From Planctomycetota bacterium (GTDB taxonomy: Bacteria > Planctomycetota > Phycisphaerae > UBA1845 > PWPN01): a stretch of DNA of 5,763 nucleotides. Below the pieces are notes generated by a model. That model had not been told where the DNA came from. It was given only the letters and a program-made list of their open reading frames with translations, and made no database searches. Below are positions 1 to 4,788 of the stretch, piece after piece. The stretch is from the NCBI GenBank assembly GCA_016209665.1, contig JACQVT010000241.1:1-5763 (forward strand), given 5' to 3'. Positions within the stretch are counted from its first letter, which is position 1; each line of letters starts with the position of its first letter. The translations under genes and the position numbers were made by a program.

Positions 1-396
1 GTGGGCGGCGATGCGCTGGGCCCGGAGCACCTTCTTGACGGTCTGCGGGAAGAATGCTCCGGCTTTCACCGTGGCGTCATTGGCGACGATCATGCACGAG
101 CGGCCGTGGATGTAACCGATCCCGGTGACCACGCCGGCCGCCGGAACGGCACCCCATTCTGGGTACATGCCGTAGGCCGCCCAGAGGCCGAACTCGAGGA
201 ACGGCCCACCACTGCCGGGGCTGTCATCCGCGTCGAGCAGCCGGGCCAGGCGTTCCCGAACGGGCAGCCGCCCGAGTTTGCGCTGTCGCTCATGGCCGGC
301 GGGACCGCCCCCCTCGCGCAGGTTGGCCTCCTCCCGCAGGATATCCTCGGCGAGCGATTTCAGTGAGCGGCGATGGGGCGCGGATCCGCGGGCCAT
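1..396 (-). CDS. Acyl-CoA carboxylase carboxyltransferase (beta) subunit, methylcrotonyl-CoA carboxylase-like, N-terminal part (runs off left edge)
   Basis: Translating the minus strand from the ATG at 396-394 gives 132 residues with no stop before the window edge, so the gene is cut. Seen: a basic N-terminus, a LPVRERLARLLD stretch (about residues 44-55), then GVVTGIGYIHGR (88-99) and CMIVANDATVKAGAFFP (101-117), followed by TVKKVLRAQRIA. These match the first third of the carboxyltransferase beta subunit of biotin-dependent acyl-CoA carboxylases, especially methylcrotonyl-CoA carboxylase and relatives, which move the carboxyl group from carboxybiotin to an acyl-CoA. Family members are about 530 residues, so roughly three quarters lies to the left. 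GGAGAGG sits 6 bases before the ATG; an in-frame GTG one codon upstream is less well spaced. It is divergent from the enoyl-CoA hydratase, which fits a leucine or other branched-chain breakdown locus. The true substrate (methylcrotonyl-, geranyl- or propionyl-CoA) cannot be told from this part. Confidence 0.9.
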   Translation of the reverse strand, partial: MARGSAPHRRSLKSLAEDILREEANLREGGGPAGHERQRKLGRLPVRERLARLLDADDSPGSGGPFLEFGLWAAYGMYPEWGAVPAAGVVTGIGYIHGRSCMIVANDATVKAGAFFPQTVKKVLRAQRIAAH

Positions 397-439
397 CACG
401 AGCCTCTCCGGCCGATGTCGGTAAATACGACCCGGAACA

Positions 440-460
440 TACAGATATCCGAAGACTGTA
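440..460. promoter_or_regulatory. Divergent intergenic region with a small inverted repeat (possible operator)
   Basis: The 110 bases between the two divergent starts (397-506) are clearly richer in A and T than the flanking genes and must hold the promoters for both. An inverted repeat, TACAG-11 bases-CTGTA, lies near the middle, where a dimeric repressor could control both directions. The half-sites are only 5 bases, so chance is possible. I found no convincing -35/-10 pair on either strand. Confidence 0.2.
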
Positions 461-506
461 AGGAACACAAGGTATTTGGTAGAGTGGCGTTCAGCCGGAT
501 TCTCGC

Positions 507-1394
507 ATGGACCACGATGCAACCTACGACATTGACTCGGAAGGCATCGCGACGGTCTGCATCGACCGGGCGCACAAGCGGGTGAACACTCTGACCCGCG
601 CGATCGTGGCCGAACTGAGCGATGCCCTCACATCGATTGAGAAGCGCGGGAGTATCCGGGGCCTGATCCTCGCTTCCGGGAAACCGACTACCTTCGCCGC
701 GGGGGCCGATCTCAATGAGCTGCTCGCGTGTACCCGGACCGATCTGGATCGACTGCTGCGGGAAGGCCAGGCCTTGTGCAGCCGCATTGAGCGGCTCAAC
801 TGGCCTACGGTGGCGGCCATCAACGGGCATTGCCTGGGAGGCGGATACGAGTTGGCCCTGGCCTGTCGCACCCGGGTGGCGGCGGACGACCCGAAGACAC
901 TCATCGGCTTGCCCGAAGTCGCTCTGGGCCTGCTCCCCGCGTGGGGCGGCACGGTTCGGTTGTGCCGGCTGATCGGCGTGAAAACGGCCGCCCCTCTGCT
1001 GTTCGCCGGCACCAGGCTTTCCCCCGCCGACGCTCTGCGCCTGGGTCTCGTCGATCGGCTCGCGCCCCGGAACGACCTGCCCGCCGCCGCGCGTGGGGTT
1101 CTCGATTCGCCCCGCCGTCGCCACGGCAGCCTCTCGCGGGTGTTGGAGGCGTGGTCGCCCGTCCGGCGGGCCATTCTGCGCCGGGCGCGGACGCGAGTGG
1201 TCGGCGCGACTCCGGACCTGGTGCAGGCGATCGACCGAGTGGCCAGGGCGATCCATGCTGCCTGTGCGCACGGCGCGGCGGCGGGCTTCGAGTGTGAGCG
1301 GCAGGGGCTCCTGGAACTGCTGGACACTCCCGATTCCCGCCAACGGCTGCAAGCATTCCTCCAGCAGCGGTCTTCGGCCGCGCCGGCAACCTGA
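507..1394 (+). CDS. Enoyl-CoA hydratase/isomerase (crotonase family), resembling the hydratase half of FadJ
   Basis: A 295-residue crotonase-fold protein, expected to add water across the double bond of a 2-enoyl-CoA in the cytoplasm. Seen: SGKPTTFAAGADL (57-69) forms the first oxyanion-hole region; INGHCLGGGYELALAC (105-120) carries the second oxyanion glycine and the first catalytic glutamate, E115; LPEVALGLLPAWGGTVRL (135-152) carries the second glutamate, E137. Both glutamates are present, so hydratase activity is expected. The DDPKTLIGLPE spacing and the C-terminal AAGFECERQGLLELLDTPDSR segment (258-278) resemble the N-terminal half of the FadB/FadJ multifunctional proteins. The protein stops where their linker and 3-hydroxyacyl-CoA dehydrogenase domain would begin. 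The ribosome binding site is poor (nothing better than a distant AAGG). Its divergent carboxylase neighbour makes a 3-methylglutaconyl-CoA hydratase role possible, but this is only an inference. Confidence 0.94.
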   Translation: MDHDATYDIDSEGIATVCIDRAHKRVNTLTRAIVAELSDALTSIEKRGSIRGLILASGKPTTFAAGADLNELLACTRTDLDRLLREGQALCSRIERLNWPTVAAINGHCLGGGYELALACRTRVAADDPKTLIGLPEVALGLLPAWGGTVRLCRLIGVKTAAPLLFAGTRLSPADALRLGLVDRLAPRNDLPAAARGVLDSPRRRHGSLSRVLEAWSPVRRAILRRARTRVVGATPDLVQAIDRVARAIHAACAHGAAAGFECERQGLLELLDTPDSRQRLQAFLQQRSSAAPAT

Positions 1395-1453
1395 GGTCTC
1401 CGACACGCTGCGGCCTCGGTCGCTCGGTGGTACGATGGCGGGCGGAAAAGCCA

Positions 1454-1495
1454 AGCCCCCAGGTTCCGACCCTCGGGTCGCCAGCCTGGGTGGCT
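1454..1495 (+). other. Long leader hairpin between the hydratase and the RuBisCO-like remnant
   Basis: AGCC (1454-1457) pairs with GGCT (1492-1495) and CCCAGG (1458-1463) with CCTGGG (1485-1490), leaving one bulged T at 1491. Inside, CGACC (1467-1471) pairs with GGTCG (1476-1480) around a CTCG loop. The structure is very stable but has no following T run, so it is a poor intrinsic terminator. It lies in the 136-base gap after the hydratase stop and before the ribosome binding site of the RuBisCO-like remnant. A weak extended -10 (TGG TACGAT, hexamer at 1431-1436) just upstream has no good -35; if real, the hairpin would be in a 5' leader. It could instead be a Rho-linked or RNA-stability element. 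Confidence 0.4.
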
Positions 1496-1521
1496 GGGCC
1501 GACAGATAAAGCTCCGCCGAC

Positions 1522-1527
1522 AGGAGG
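1522..1527 (+). promoter_or_regulatory. Strong Shine-Dalgarno AGGAGG before the RuBisCO-like remnant
   Basis: A perfect AGGAGG stands 4 bases before the ATG at 1532. It marks the likely original start of the now broken RuBisCO-like gene. Ribosomes starting here read the wrong frame and stop at 1895-1897, 45 bases inside the kinase gene. Confidence 0.6.
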
Positions 1528-1531
1528 ACGA

Positions 1532-1850
1532 ATGGCGCAGGATAGAATCGTCGACAACGATGGGCAACCTGTTCGCGTTCAGCCAGGTCTCGGGGATGAG
1601 GCGGCTCGACCTGGAACTGCCGCACAGCCTCGCCCGCGTCTACCCCGGTCCATAGTTCGGGATCAAGGGCACGCGGCGTCTGACTGGCGTTCGCGACCGC
1701 CCGATCATCGGTACGATCTTCAAGCCCAACCTGGGCCTGTCTCCCGATCAGACGGCCGAGATGGTCCGCCCGGTGGCCGAGGCCGGCGTCGATTTCATCA
1801 AGGACGACGAGGACATGGCCAGCCCCCCCGCACTCGCCCCTGGAGCAGCA
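1532..1850 (+). pseudogene. Decayed RuBisCO-like protein gene (form IV, probably OiaX-type decarboxylase)
   Basis: Fragments of a RuBisCO-like protein can be read across this stretch, but no frame is intact. A start with an ideal ribosome binding site gives MAQDRIV. From 1560, in a different frame, comes MGNLFAFSQVSG then RRLDLELPHSLARVYPGP, broken by TAG at 1653-1655 where the family usually has a basic or polar residue. It resumes as FGIKGTRRLTGV, then GTIFKPNLGLSPDQTAE and EAGVDFIKDDEDMASPP. Skipping one base near 1830 restores HSPLEQ, after which similarity ends at the kinase start. KPNLGL corresponds to the RuBisCO KPKLGL loop (catalytic K175) and FIKDDE to TKDDE (carbamylated K201, metal ligands D203 and E204). 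Relatives are about 400-430 residues; here only about 320 bases remain, so most of the N-terminal domain and the C-terminal half of the barrel are deleted. Family membership is secure; the OiaX assignment rests on the adjacent kinase. Confidence 0.87.
1842..1845 (+). promoter_or_regulatory. Shine-Dalgarno GGAG deciding the kinase start
   Basis: GGAG lies 5 bases before the ATG at 1851, supporting that start over the in-frame ATGs at 1761 and 1815. These bases also encode the L-E part of the last recognisable RuBisCO-like residues (HSPLEQ), so the site lies within leftover coding sequence. Confidence 0.5.
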
Positions 1851-3230
1851 ATGGCATCAACGACACCGACCGACCTGCTGTTGGGCTTCTACGGTGATGA
1901 CTTCACCGGCTCCACCGATGCGATGGAGGCCCTGACGCGGGCCGGCCTGCGGACGGTGCTGTTCATCGGTCGTCCCCGGCCCGAGCAGTTACACAAATAC
2001 GCGGGCCTGCGTGCAATCGGTCTGGCCGGATGCAGCCGCAGCTTGTCGCCCGAGGAGATGGACGCTGAACTGGGCGAGGCGCTCGGCACGCTCAAGGAAT
2101 TCCGCCTCCCCATCGTGCACTACAAGGTCTGCTCGACGTTCGATTCATCCCCCCGGATCGGCAGCGTCGGGCGCGCGTTGGACATTGGGGCCGAACTGTT
2201 CGGCACGCCGGTGGTGCCGTTGCTGGTCGGAGCCCCCATCCTCGGCCGCTACTGCGTGTTCGGCAATCTGTTCGCGCGATCGGGGCTGGACAGCGAGCCC
2301 TACCGTCTCGATCGGCATCCCACCATGAGCCGGCATCCCATCACCCCCATGACCGAAAGCGACCTTCGCCTGCATCTGGCCGCACAGACGCAACGCCGGG
2401 TGCGACTGCTGGACGTGTTGTCCATCACGGATGTCGGTTCGGCCCGCACCAGGTACCAGGAACTGGTCAAAGCCGGAGCGGAGGCGGTGCTGATCGACGT
2501 GTTGTACCGGGAGCAGGAGGCGACGATCGGCGCGTTGCTGGCGGACCAGGTTCGCCCAGGCTCGACGCTCTTCGTGGTGGGCTCGTCCGGCGTGGAATAC
2601 TGCTTGACCGCCCACTGGCACAGCCAGGGCCGAACGCCGCCGCCGCCCGCGTGGACCGCGAGCCCGGCCGACAAGATGCTCGTCGTTTCCGGTAGTTGCT
2701 CGCCGGTGACGGATCGGCAGATCGCCTGGGCGGTCGAGCGCGGCGCCGTCGAGGTCCCGGTGAGGACCGACGACCTCGTCGACCCCGGCACTGCCGAGGC
2801 CCAGATCGAGGCGGCCGCGACCGCGGGGCTGGCTGGCTGCCAGGCCGGTCGGACGGTCATCTGTCACACCGCCCGCGGCCCGTCCGATCCGCGGCGAGCC
2901 GAAACAGCGGCACGGTTCGAGCGGGCGGGCGGCGATGCCCGGCAGCTCAGCGCAAGAGTTCTGGGAGCGGCCCTCGGCCGGATCATGCTGCGGGTGCTCC
3001 AGCGGGGCGGCCTCCGGCGGGCGGTGGTGGCCGGGGGCGACACGTCGTTCCATGTGGCCAGGACGCTGGGCATCGAGGCCCTGGAGATGGCAGCCCCAGC
3101 AGCCCCTGGCAGCCCGCTGTGCCGGGCCCATATTCCCGGTTCGCCGTTGGACGGGATCGAGGTCTGCTTCAAGGGCGGCCAGGTGGGCAGGGACAGCCTT
3201 CTGGGCGACTTGGCGAACCTGCGACAGTGA
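1851..3230 (+). CDS. DUF1537 four-carbon acid sugar kinase family protein, OiaK-like (probable 3-oxo-isoapionate kinase)
   Basis: A 459-residue ATP-dependent sugar-acid kinase of the DUF1537 family, full length for the family. Seen: the N-terminal domain opens with LLLGFYGDDFTGSTDAMEAL (9-28), the substrate-binding signature; KVCSTFDSSP (92-101) and RHPITPMTESDL (161-172) follow. After a proline-rich linker (about 263-267) the C-terminal nucleotide-binding domain has VVSGSCSPVTDRQI (278-291), GGDTSFHVARTLGIEAL (395-411) and FKGGQVG (440-446). The GDDFTGSTDA and HPITPMTESDL forms, plus a RuBisCO-like gene directly upstream, point to OiaK, which phosphorylates 3-oxo-isoapionate before OiaX decarboxylates it. 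OtnK, DenK or DtnK substrates remain possible. The frame is open back to 1656, but residues before 1851 are RuBisCO-like remnant, so longer starts at 1761 or 1815 would be misannotations. F400 replaces the serine I would expect after GGDTS. No intrinsic terminator with a T run follows. Confidence 0.92.
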   Translation: MASTTPTDLLLGFYGDDFTGSTDAMEALTRAGLRTVLFIGRPRPEQLHKYAGLRAIGLAGCSRSLSPEEMDAELGEALGTLKEFRLPIVHYKVCSTFDSSPRIGSVGRALDIGAELFGTPVVPLLVGAPILGRYCVFGNLFARSGLDSEPYRLDRHPTMSRHPITPMTESDLRLHLAAQTQRRVRLLDVLSITDVGSARTRYQELVKAGAEAVLIDVLYREQEATIGALLADQVRPGSTLFVVGSSGVEYCLTAHWHSQGRTPPPPAWTASPADKMLVVSGSCSPVTDRQIAWAVERGAVEVPVRTDDLVDPGTAEAQIEAAATAGLAGCQAGRTVICHTARGPSDPRRAETAARFERAGGDARQLSARVLGAALGRIMLRVLQRGGLRRAVVAGGDTSFHVARTLGIEALEMAAPAAPGSPLCRAHIPGSPLDGIEVCFKGGQVGRDSLLGDLANLRQ

Positions 3231-3262
3231 CCGGAAGAGCGAGACCCAAGGCAGAAGCGGTG

Positions 3263-3295
3263 CCCCGAAGTGCAGAATCTATCTGTCCGACGGGG
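3263..3295. other. Symmetric stem-internal loop-stem between kinase and tRNA
   Basis: CCCCG (3263-3267) can pair with CGGGG (3291-3295) and CAGA (3273-3276) with TCTG (3282-3285), separated by 5-base strands on each side and closed by a 5-base loop. It begins 33 bases after the kinase stop and ends 3 bases from the tRNA 3' end. It could help end either transcript, but neither side has a T run, so this is weak. Confidence 0.2.
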
Positions 3296-3297
3296 AT

Positions 3298-3381
3298 TGC
3301 CCGGGAGAGGGCTCGAACCTCCACCTCATTGCTGAGACATGGCCCTCAACCATGCGCGTCTGCCAATTCCGCCACCCGGGC
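3298..3381 (-). tRNA. tRNA-Leu (anticodon GAG)
   Basis: The complete 84-base cloverleaf reads on the minus strand. The 7-bp acceptor GCCCGGG/CCCGGGC is perfect, with A as discriminator at 3298. The D arm is GCGGAATTGGCAGACGC with the conserved GG. The anticodon stem is CATGG/CCATG around TTGAGGG, giving anticodon GAG at 3347-3345 for CUC/CUU codons. The long class II variable arm CTCA-GCAA-TGAG is typical of leucine tRNAs. The T arm is GGAGG-TTCGAGC-CCTCT with one G-U pair. CCA is not encoded (ATC follows), so the CCA-adding enzyme must supply it. Confidence 0.97.
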
Positions 3382-3428
3382 ATGGGTACGCCAGGGCAAG
3401 GAATGGGGGCCCTGCGCGTCATTATCAC

Positions 3429-3457
3429 AGCCTATCCAGGGGGTACAAGGCCGTCAA
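3429..3457 (-). promoter_or_regulatory. Sigma70-type promoter of tRNA-Leu
   Basis: On the minus strand TTGACG (3457-3452, 5 of 6 to consensus) and TAGGCT (3434-3429, 3 of 6 including TA and final T) are exactly 17 bases apart. Transcription would start near 3422, giving a 5' leader of about 40 bases for RNase P to remove. The tRNA therefore has its own promoter, downstream of the CBM48 gene terminator. Confidence 0.6.
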
Positions 3458-3517
3458 GCCGCAGAGTGGGGTCGGCGACGCAAAGCGACATAGGTGAGGC
3501 TCGAACCGCTGAATATA

Positions 3518-3571
3518 GAAGGCGTTTGGCCGCGTTTCGCGCCGACGGGCTGACGCGAAACGCACGCCTTC
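3518..3571 (-). terminator. Large hairpin at the end of the CBM48 gene, likely terminator
   Basis: GAAGGCGT (3518-3525) pairs with ACGCCTTC (3564-3571), and GCGTTTCGCG (3532-3541) pairs perfectly with CGCGAAACGC (3554-3563). The loop is 12 bases and one side has a 6-base bulge (3526-3531). In the gene's direction it overlaps the TGA stop (3572-3570) and is followed by TATATTC, a poor T run. An 18-bp stem at a 3' end suggests a terminator or mRNA-end stabiliser. It also insulates the downstream tRNA promoter. Confidence 0.55.
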
Positions 3572-4031
3572 AGTGGGCCAAGGCAGGCCGCCGACGTACC
3601 CGCCGAGGCGGCGAGGGCGGCTCGTCTGCCTCCCCGGCGAGGCCCACCGCCGTGGGGTATCTCGGGTCGACGGGCTGTCCCGCGGCGGCAGGGAGGCGAA
3701 CCTGTGGTTCGACGGTTGCTGGCGCGGCGGCGGTCTTCGCCGCGGTTATCTCGGTCGCAGCCGGGTCTACCTTCAGGACCGAATTCCAGCCGAACGGCCC
3801 CGGCTCCAACCCGAAGGCGGCGTAGTCCGTGTACCAGTCCCCGTCGGCCAGATAGCGAAACCGATAGGTTCCCGGCGCCAGTTCGACCTGGGCCCGCCAC
3901 CAACCATCCCGGCCTCGTGCCATGTGGAAGGACTTCTGCCAGCCATTGAAGTCCCCCGTGATCACCACCTGCCGCGCACCCGGACGATAGAACTGGAACA
4001 GCATCTTGCCGTCAGCCGTTTGAGTGACCAT
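3570..4031 (-). CDS. Small stand-alone CBM48 / glycogen-recognition-type carbohydrate-binding protein
   Basis: A 153-residue protein made of one CBM48 (isoamylase N-terminal, AMPK-beta-like) domain and a tail. Seen: FQFYRPGARQVVITGDFNGW (12-31), RGRDGWWRAQVELAPGTYRF (39-58), RYLADGDWYTDY (59-70) and a closing GWNSVLKVDP (81-90). W31 and W44/W45 lie where this fold carries its aromatic sugar-contact residues. No catalytic domain follows. Residues 91-153 are rich in Ala and Pro and end in a basic RRVRRRPALAH, probably disordered. No signal peptide is visible, so it is probably cytoplasmic. GAGGGG 5 bases before the ATG supports the start. CBM48 domains bind glycogen or starch as part of larger enzymes or as kinase regulators; a stand-alone copy could be a glycogen-binding adaptor, but that is inference. 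The neighbours do not explain it. Confidence 0.88.
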   Translation of the reverse strand: MVTQTADGKMLFQFYRPGARQVVITGDFNGWQKSFHMARGRDGWWRAQVELAPGTYRFRYLADGDWYTDYAAFGLEPGPFGWNSVLKVDPAATEITAAKTAAAPATVEPQVRLPAAAGQPVDPRYPTAVGLAGEADEPPSPPRRVRRRPALAH

Positions 4032-4381
4032 CCCTGCCCCTCATGGTGTGTAGCGTTATCGGACAAACCGCACCATTAAAGCATAGCCGCGCTTTCGGCC
4101 CGTGGGCGCAGAATCCGCGCAATTCAGTAAAATTTTCATCGACGTGTCCGAGGCTGGCGGCTGGAACGGCTCGCAACATCCCTCCGAGGTTTAAGTTAAT
4201 GCTGCCGCGGGACGAACCTGCGTCCGAGCTGGCCCAACCCCCACGTTACAGCGACACTAACTTCATCGGCACTTCCCTCCATTCCGTCCACGAAAAGCGG
4301 ACCACCACCCGCCAACGGGCGGATTTCCGACAACGGTCGTCCGAATGGGGGCAATCGCAACGGCAACGCAACCGGGGGCCG
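4032..4381. other. 350-base gap between the CBM48 gene and trxA without a credible gene
   Basis: No ORF here has family-like sequence or the GC-rich third positions of the neighbouring genes. The middle (about 4120-4200) is distinctly richer in A and T, including runs such as AAAATTTT, and probably holds the promoter of the CBM48 gene on the minus strand, though I cannot point to a convincing -35/-10 pair. Near the trxA end are two small hairpins, listed separately. Two very short minus-strand ORFs were considered and rejected. Confidence 0.5.
4309..4339 (-). other. Two tandem small hairpins with identical four-base loops downstream of trxA
   Basis: CCGCC (4309-4313) pairs with GGCGG (4318-4322), and CGAC (4328-4331) with GTCG (4336-4339). 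Each encloses AACG on the plus strand (CGTT in the trxA transcript). They start 42 bases after the trxA stop. There is no T run in the trxA direction, so a role in ending or protecting the mRNA is only a suggestion. Confidence 0.25.
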
Positions 4382-4714
4382 TCAGCCGAGCAACTGGTCG
4401 AGTGAAGCGGCCAGATCGCGCTTGCTGCGCAGACCGATGAACTTCTCGCGGACCTCGCCGTCCTTGAACAGGATCACGGTGGGGATGGCGCTGATCTGGA
4501 ACTTGGCGGACAGGCCCTGATTGGCGTCGGTGTCGACCTTGCCGACCTTGACTTTGCCCGCGTACTCGCCGGCCAACTCGTCGATGGTGGGGGCCAGCGC
4601 CTTGCAGGGCATGCACCACTCGGCCCAGAAGTCGACCAGGACCGGCTCGCTGGCCTGCAGCACCTCGTCGTCGAAGTTGTCCTCGGTGAATTCCCGCGTG
4701 TTGGGACCTGCCAT
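4382..4714 (-). CDS. trxA: Thioredoxin
   Basis: A 110-residue thioredoxin, a cytoplasmic dithiol-disulfide reductase reduced by thioredoxin reductase. Seen: EPVLVDFWAEWCMPCKALAP (23-42) with redox cysteines C34 and C37, the buried aspartate in VDFWA, the cis-proline in SAIPT (P78), and the C-terminal GEVREKFIGL helix region. The active site is WCMPC instead of the usual WCGPC; methionine at this place occurs in other bacterial thioredoxins but can shift redox potential. I chose the ATG at 4714-4712 because AAGGAGG (4730-4724) is 9 bases from it. The in-frame ATG at 4723 abuts the AAGGAGG with no spacer and would add only MAG. It has its own promoter at 4789-4817 despite sitting just after the acyltransferase gene. 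Confidence 0.94.
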   Translation of the reverse strand: MAGPNTREFTEDNFDDEVLQASEPVLVDFWAEWCMPCKALAPTIDELAGEYAGKVKVGKVDTDANQGLSAKFQISAIPTVILFKDGEVREKFIGLRSKRDLAASLDQLLG

Positions 4715-4723
4715 GCCTGCCAT

Positions 4724-4730
4724 CCTCCTT
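4724..4730 (-). promoter_or_regulatory. Shine-Dalgarno AAGGAGG deciding the trxA start
   Basis: AAGGAGG touches the ATG at 4723 with no spacer but lies 9 bases before the in-frame ATG at 4714. The second ATG is therefore the better start. Confidence 0.6.
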
Positions 4731-4745
4731 GTCCGTCTCGCCGGC

Positions 4746-4759
4746 CTGCCGATCGGCAG
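4746..4759. promoter_or_regulatory. Perfect 14-bp palindrome in the trxA leader
   Basis: CTGCCGATCGGCAG equals its own reverse complement. It lies about 25 bases past the predicted trxA transcription start and 16 bases before the Shine-Dalgarno. As DNA it could be a dimeric regulator site; as RNA a 5-bp stem with a GAUC loop. Confidence 0.35.
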
Positions 4760-4788
4760 TGGTGCCTGTCGTTCGCTAATGCAGCCGG

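Noticed and set aside
396..1625. 409-residue minus-strand ORF covering the hydratase gene, and a 347-residue one in another frame at 524-1567
   Set aside because: Both are antisense to a clear crotonase gene, rich in Arg, Gly, Pro and Gln, and show no domain. The touching stop at 396 and the carboxylase ATG are coincidental in GC-rich DNA.
1427..1897. 156-residue plus-strand ORF across the RuBisCO-like remnant
   Set aside because: Its frame is not the one carrying the RuBisCO-like motifs; it is open by base composition. Its only relevance is that it begins, in part, at the old ribosome binding site.
2145..3131. 328-residue minus-strand ORF opposite the kinase
   Set aside because: Low-complexity Arg/Gly/His composition typical of the antisense frame of a GC-rich gene; the plus strand encodes clear kinase motifs.
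3498..3507. Exact copy of the tRNA T-loop ten-mer (GGTTCGAGCC on the minus strand), also present in tRNA-Leu at 3310-3319
   Set aside because: Considered as a tRNA remnant or attachment-site duplicate. Only 10 bases match, the T stem does not extend beyond 2 pairs, no acceptor follows, and no integrase is present.
4012..4179. 55-residue minus-strand ORF with GGAGGG before its ATG, overlapping the CBM48 start
   Set aside because: The GGAGGG directly abuts the ATG with no spacer, the codon use lacks the GC-rich third positions of the neighbouring genes, and it has no recognisable domain.
4248..4268. Minus-strand mini-ORF MKLVSL with a GGAGGG upstream
   Set aside because: Six codons only; could be a leader peptide or a gene stub, but nothing supports translation and the following bases code for nothing recognisable.
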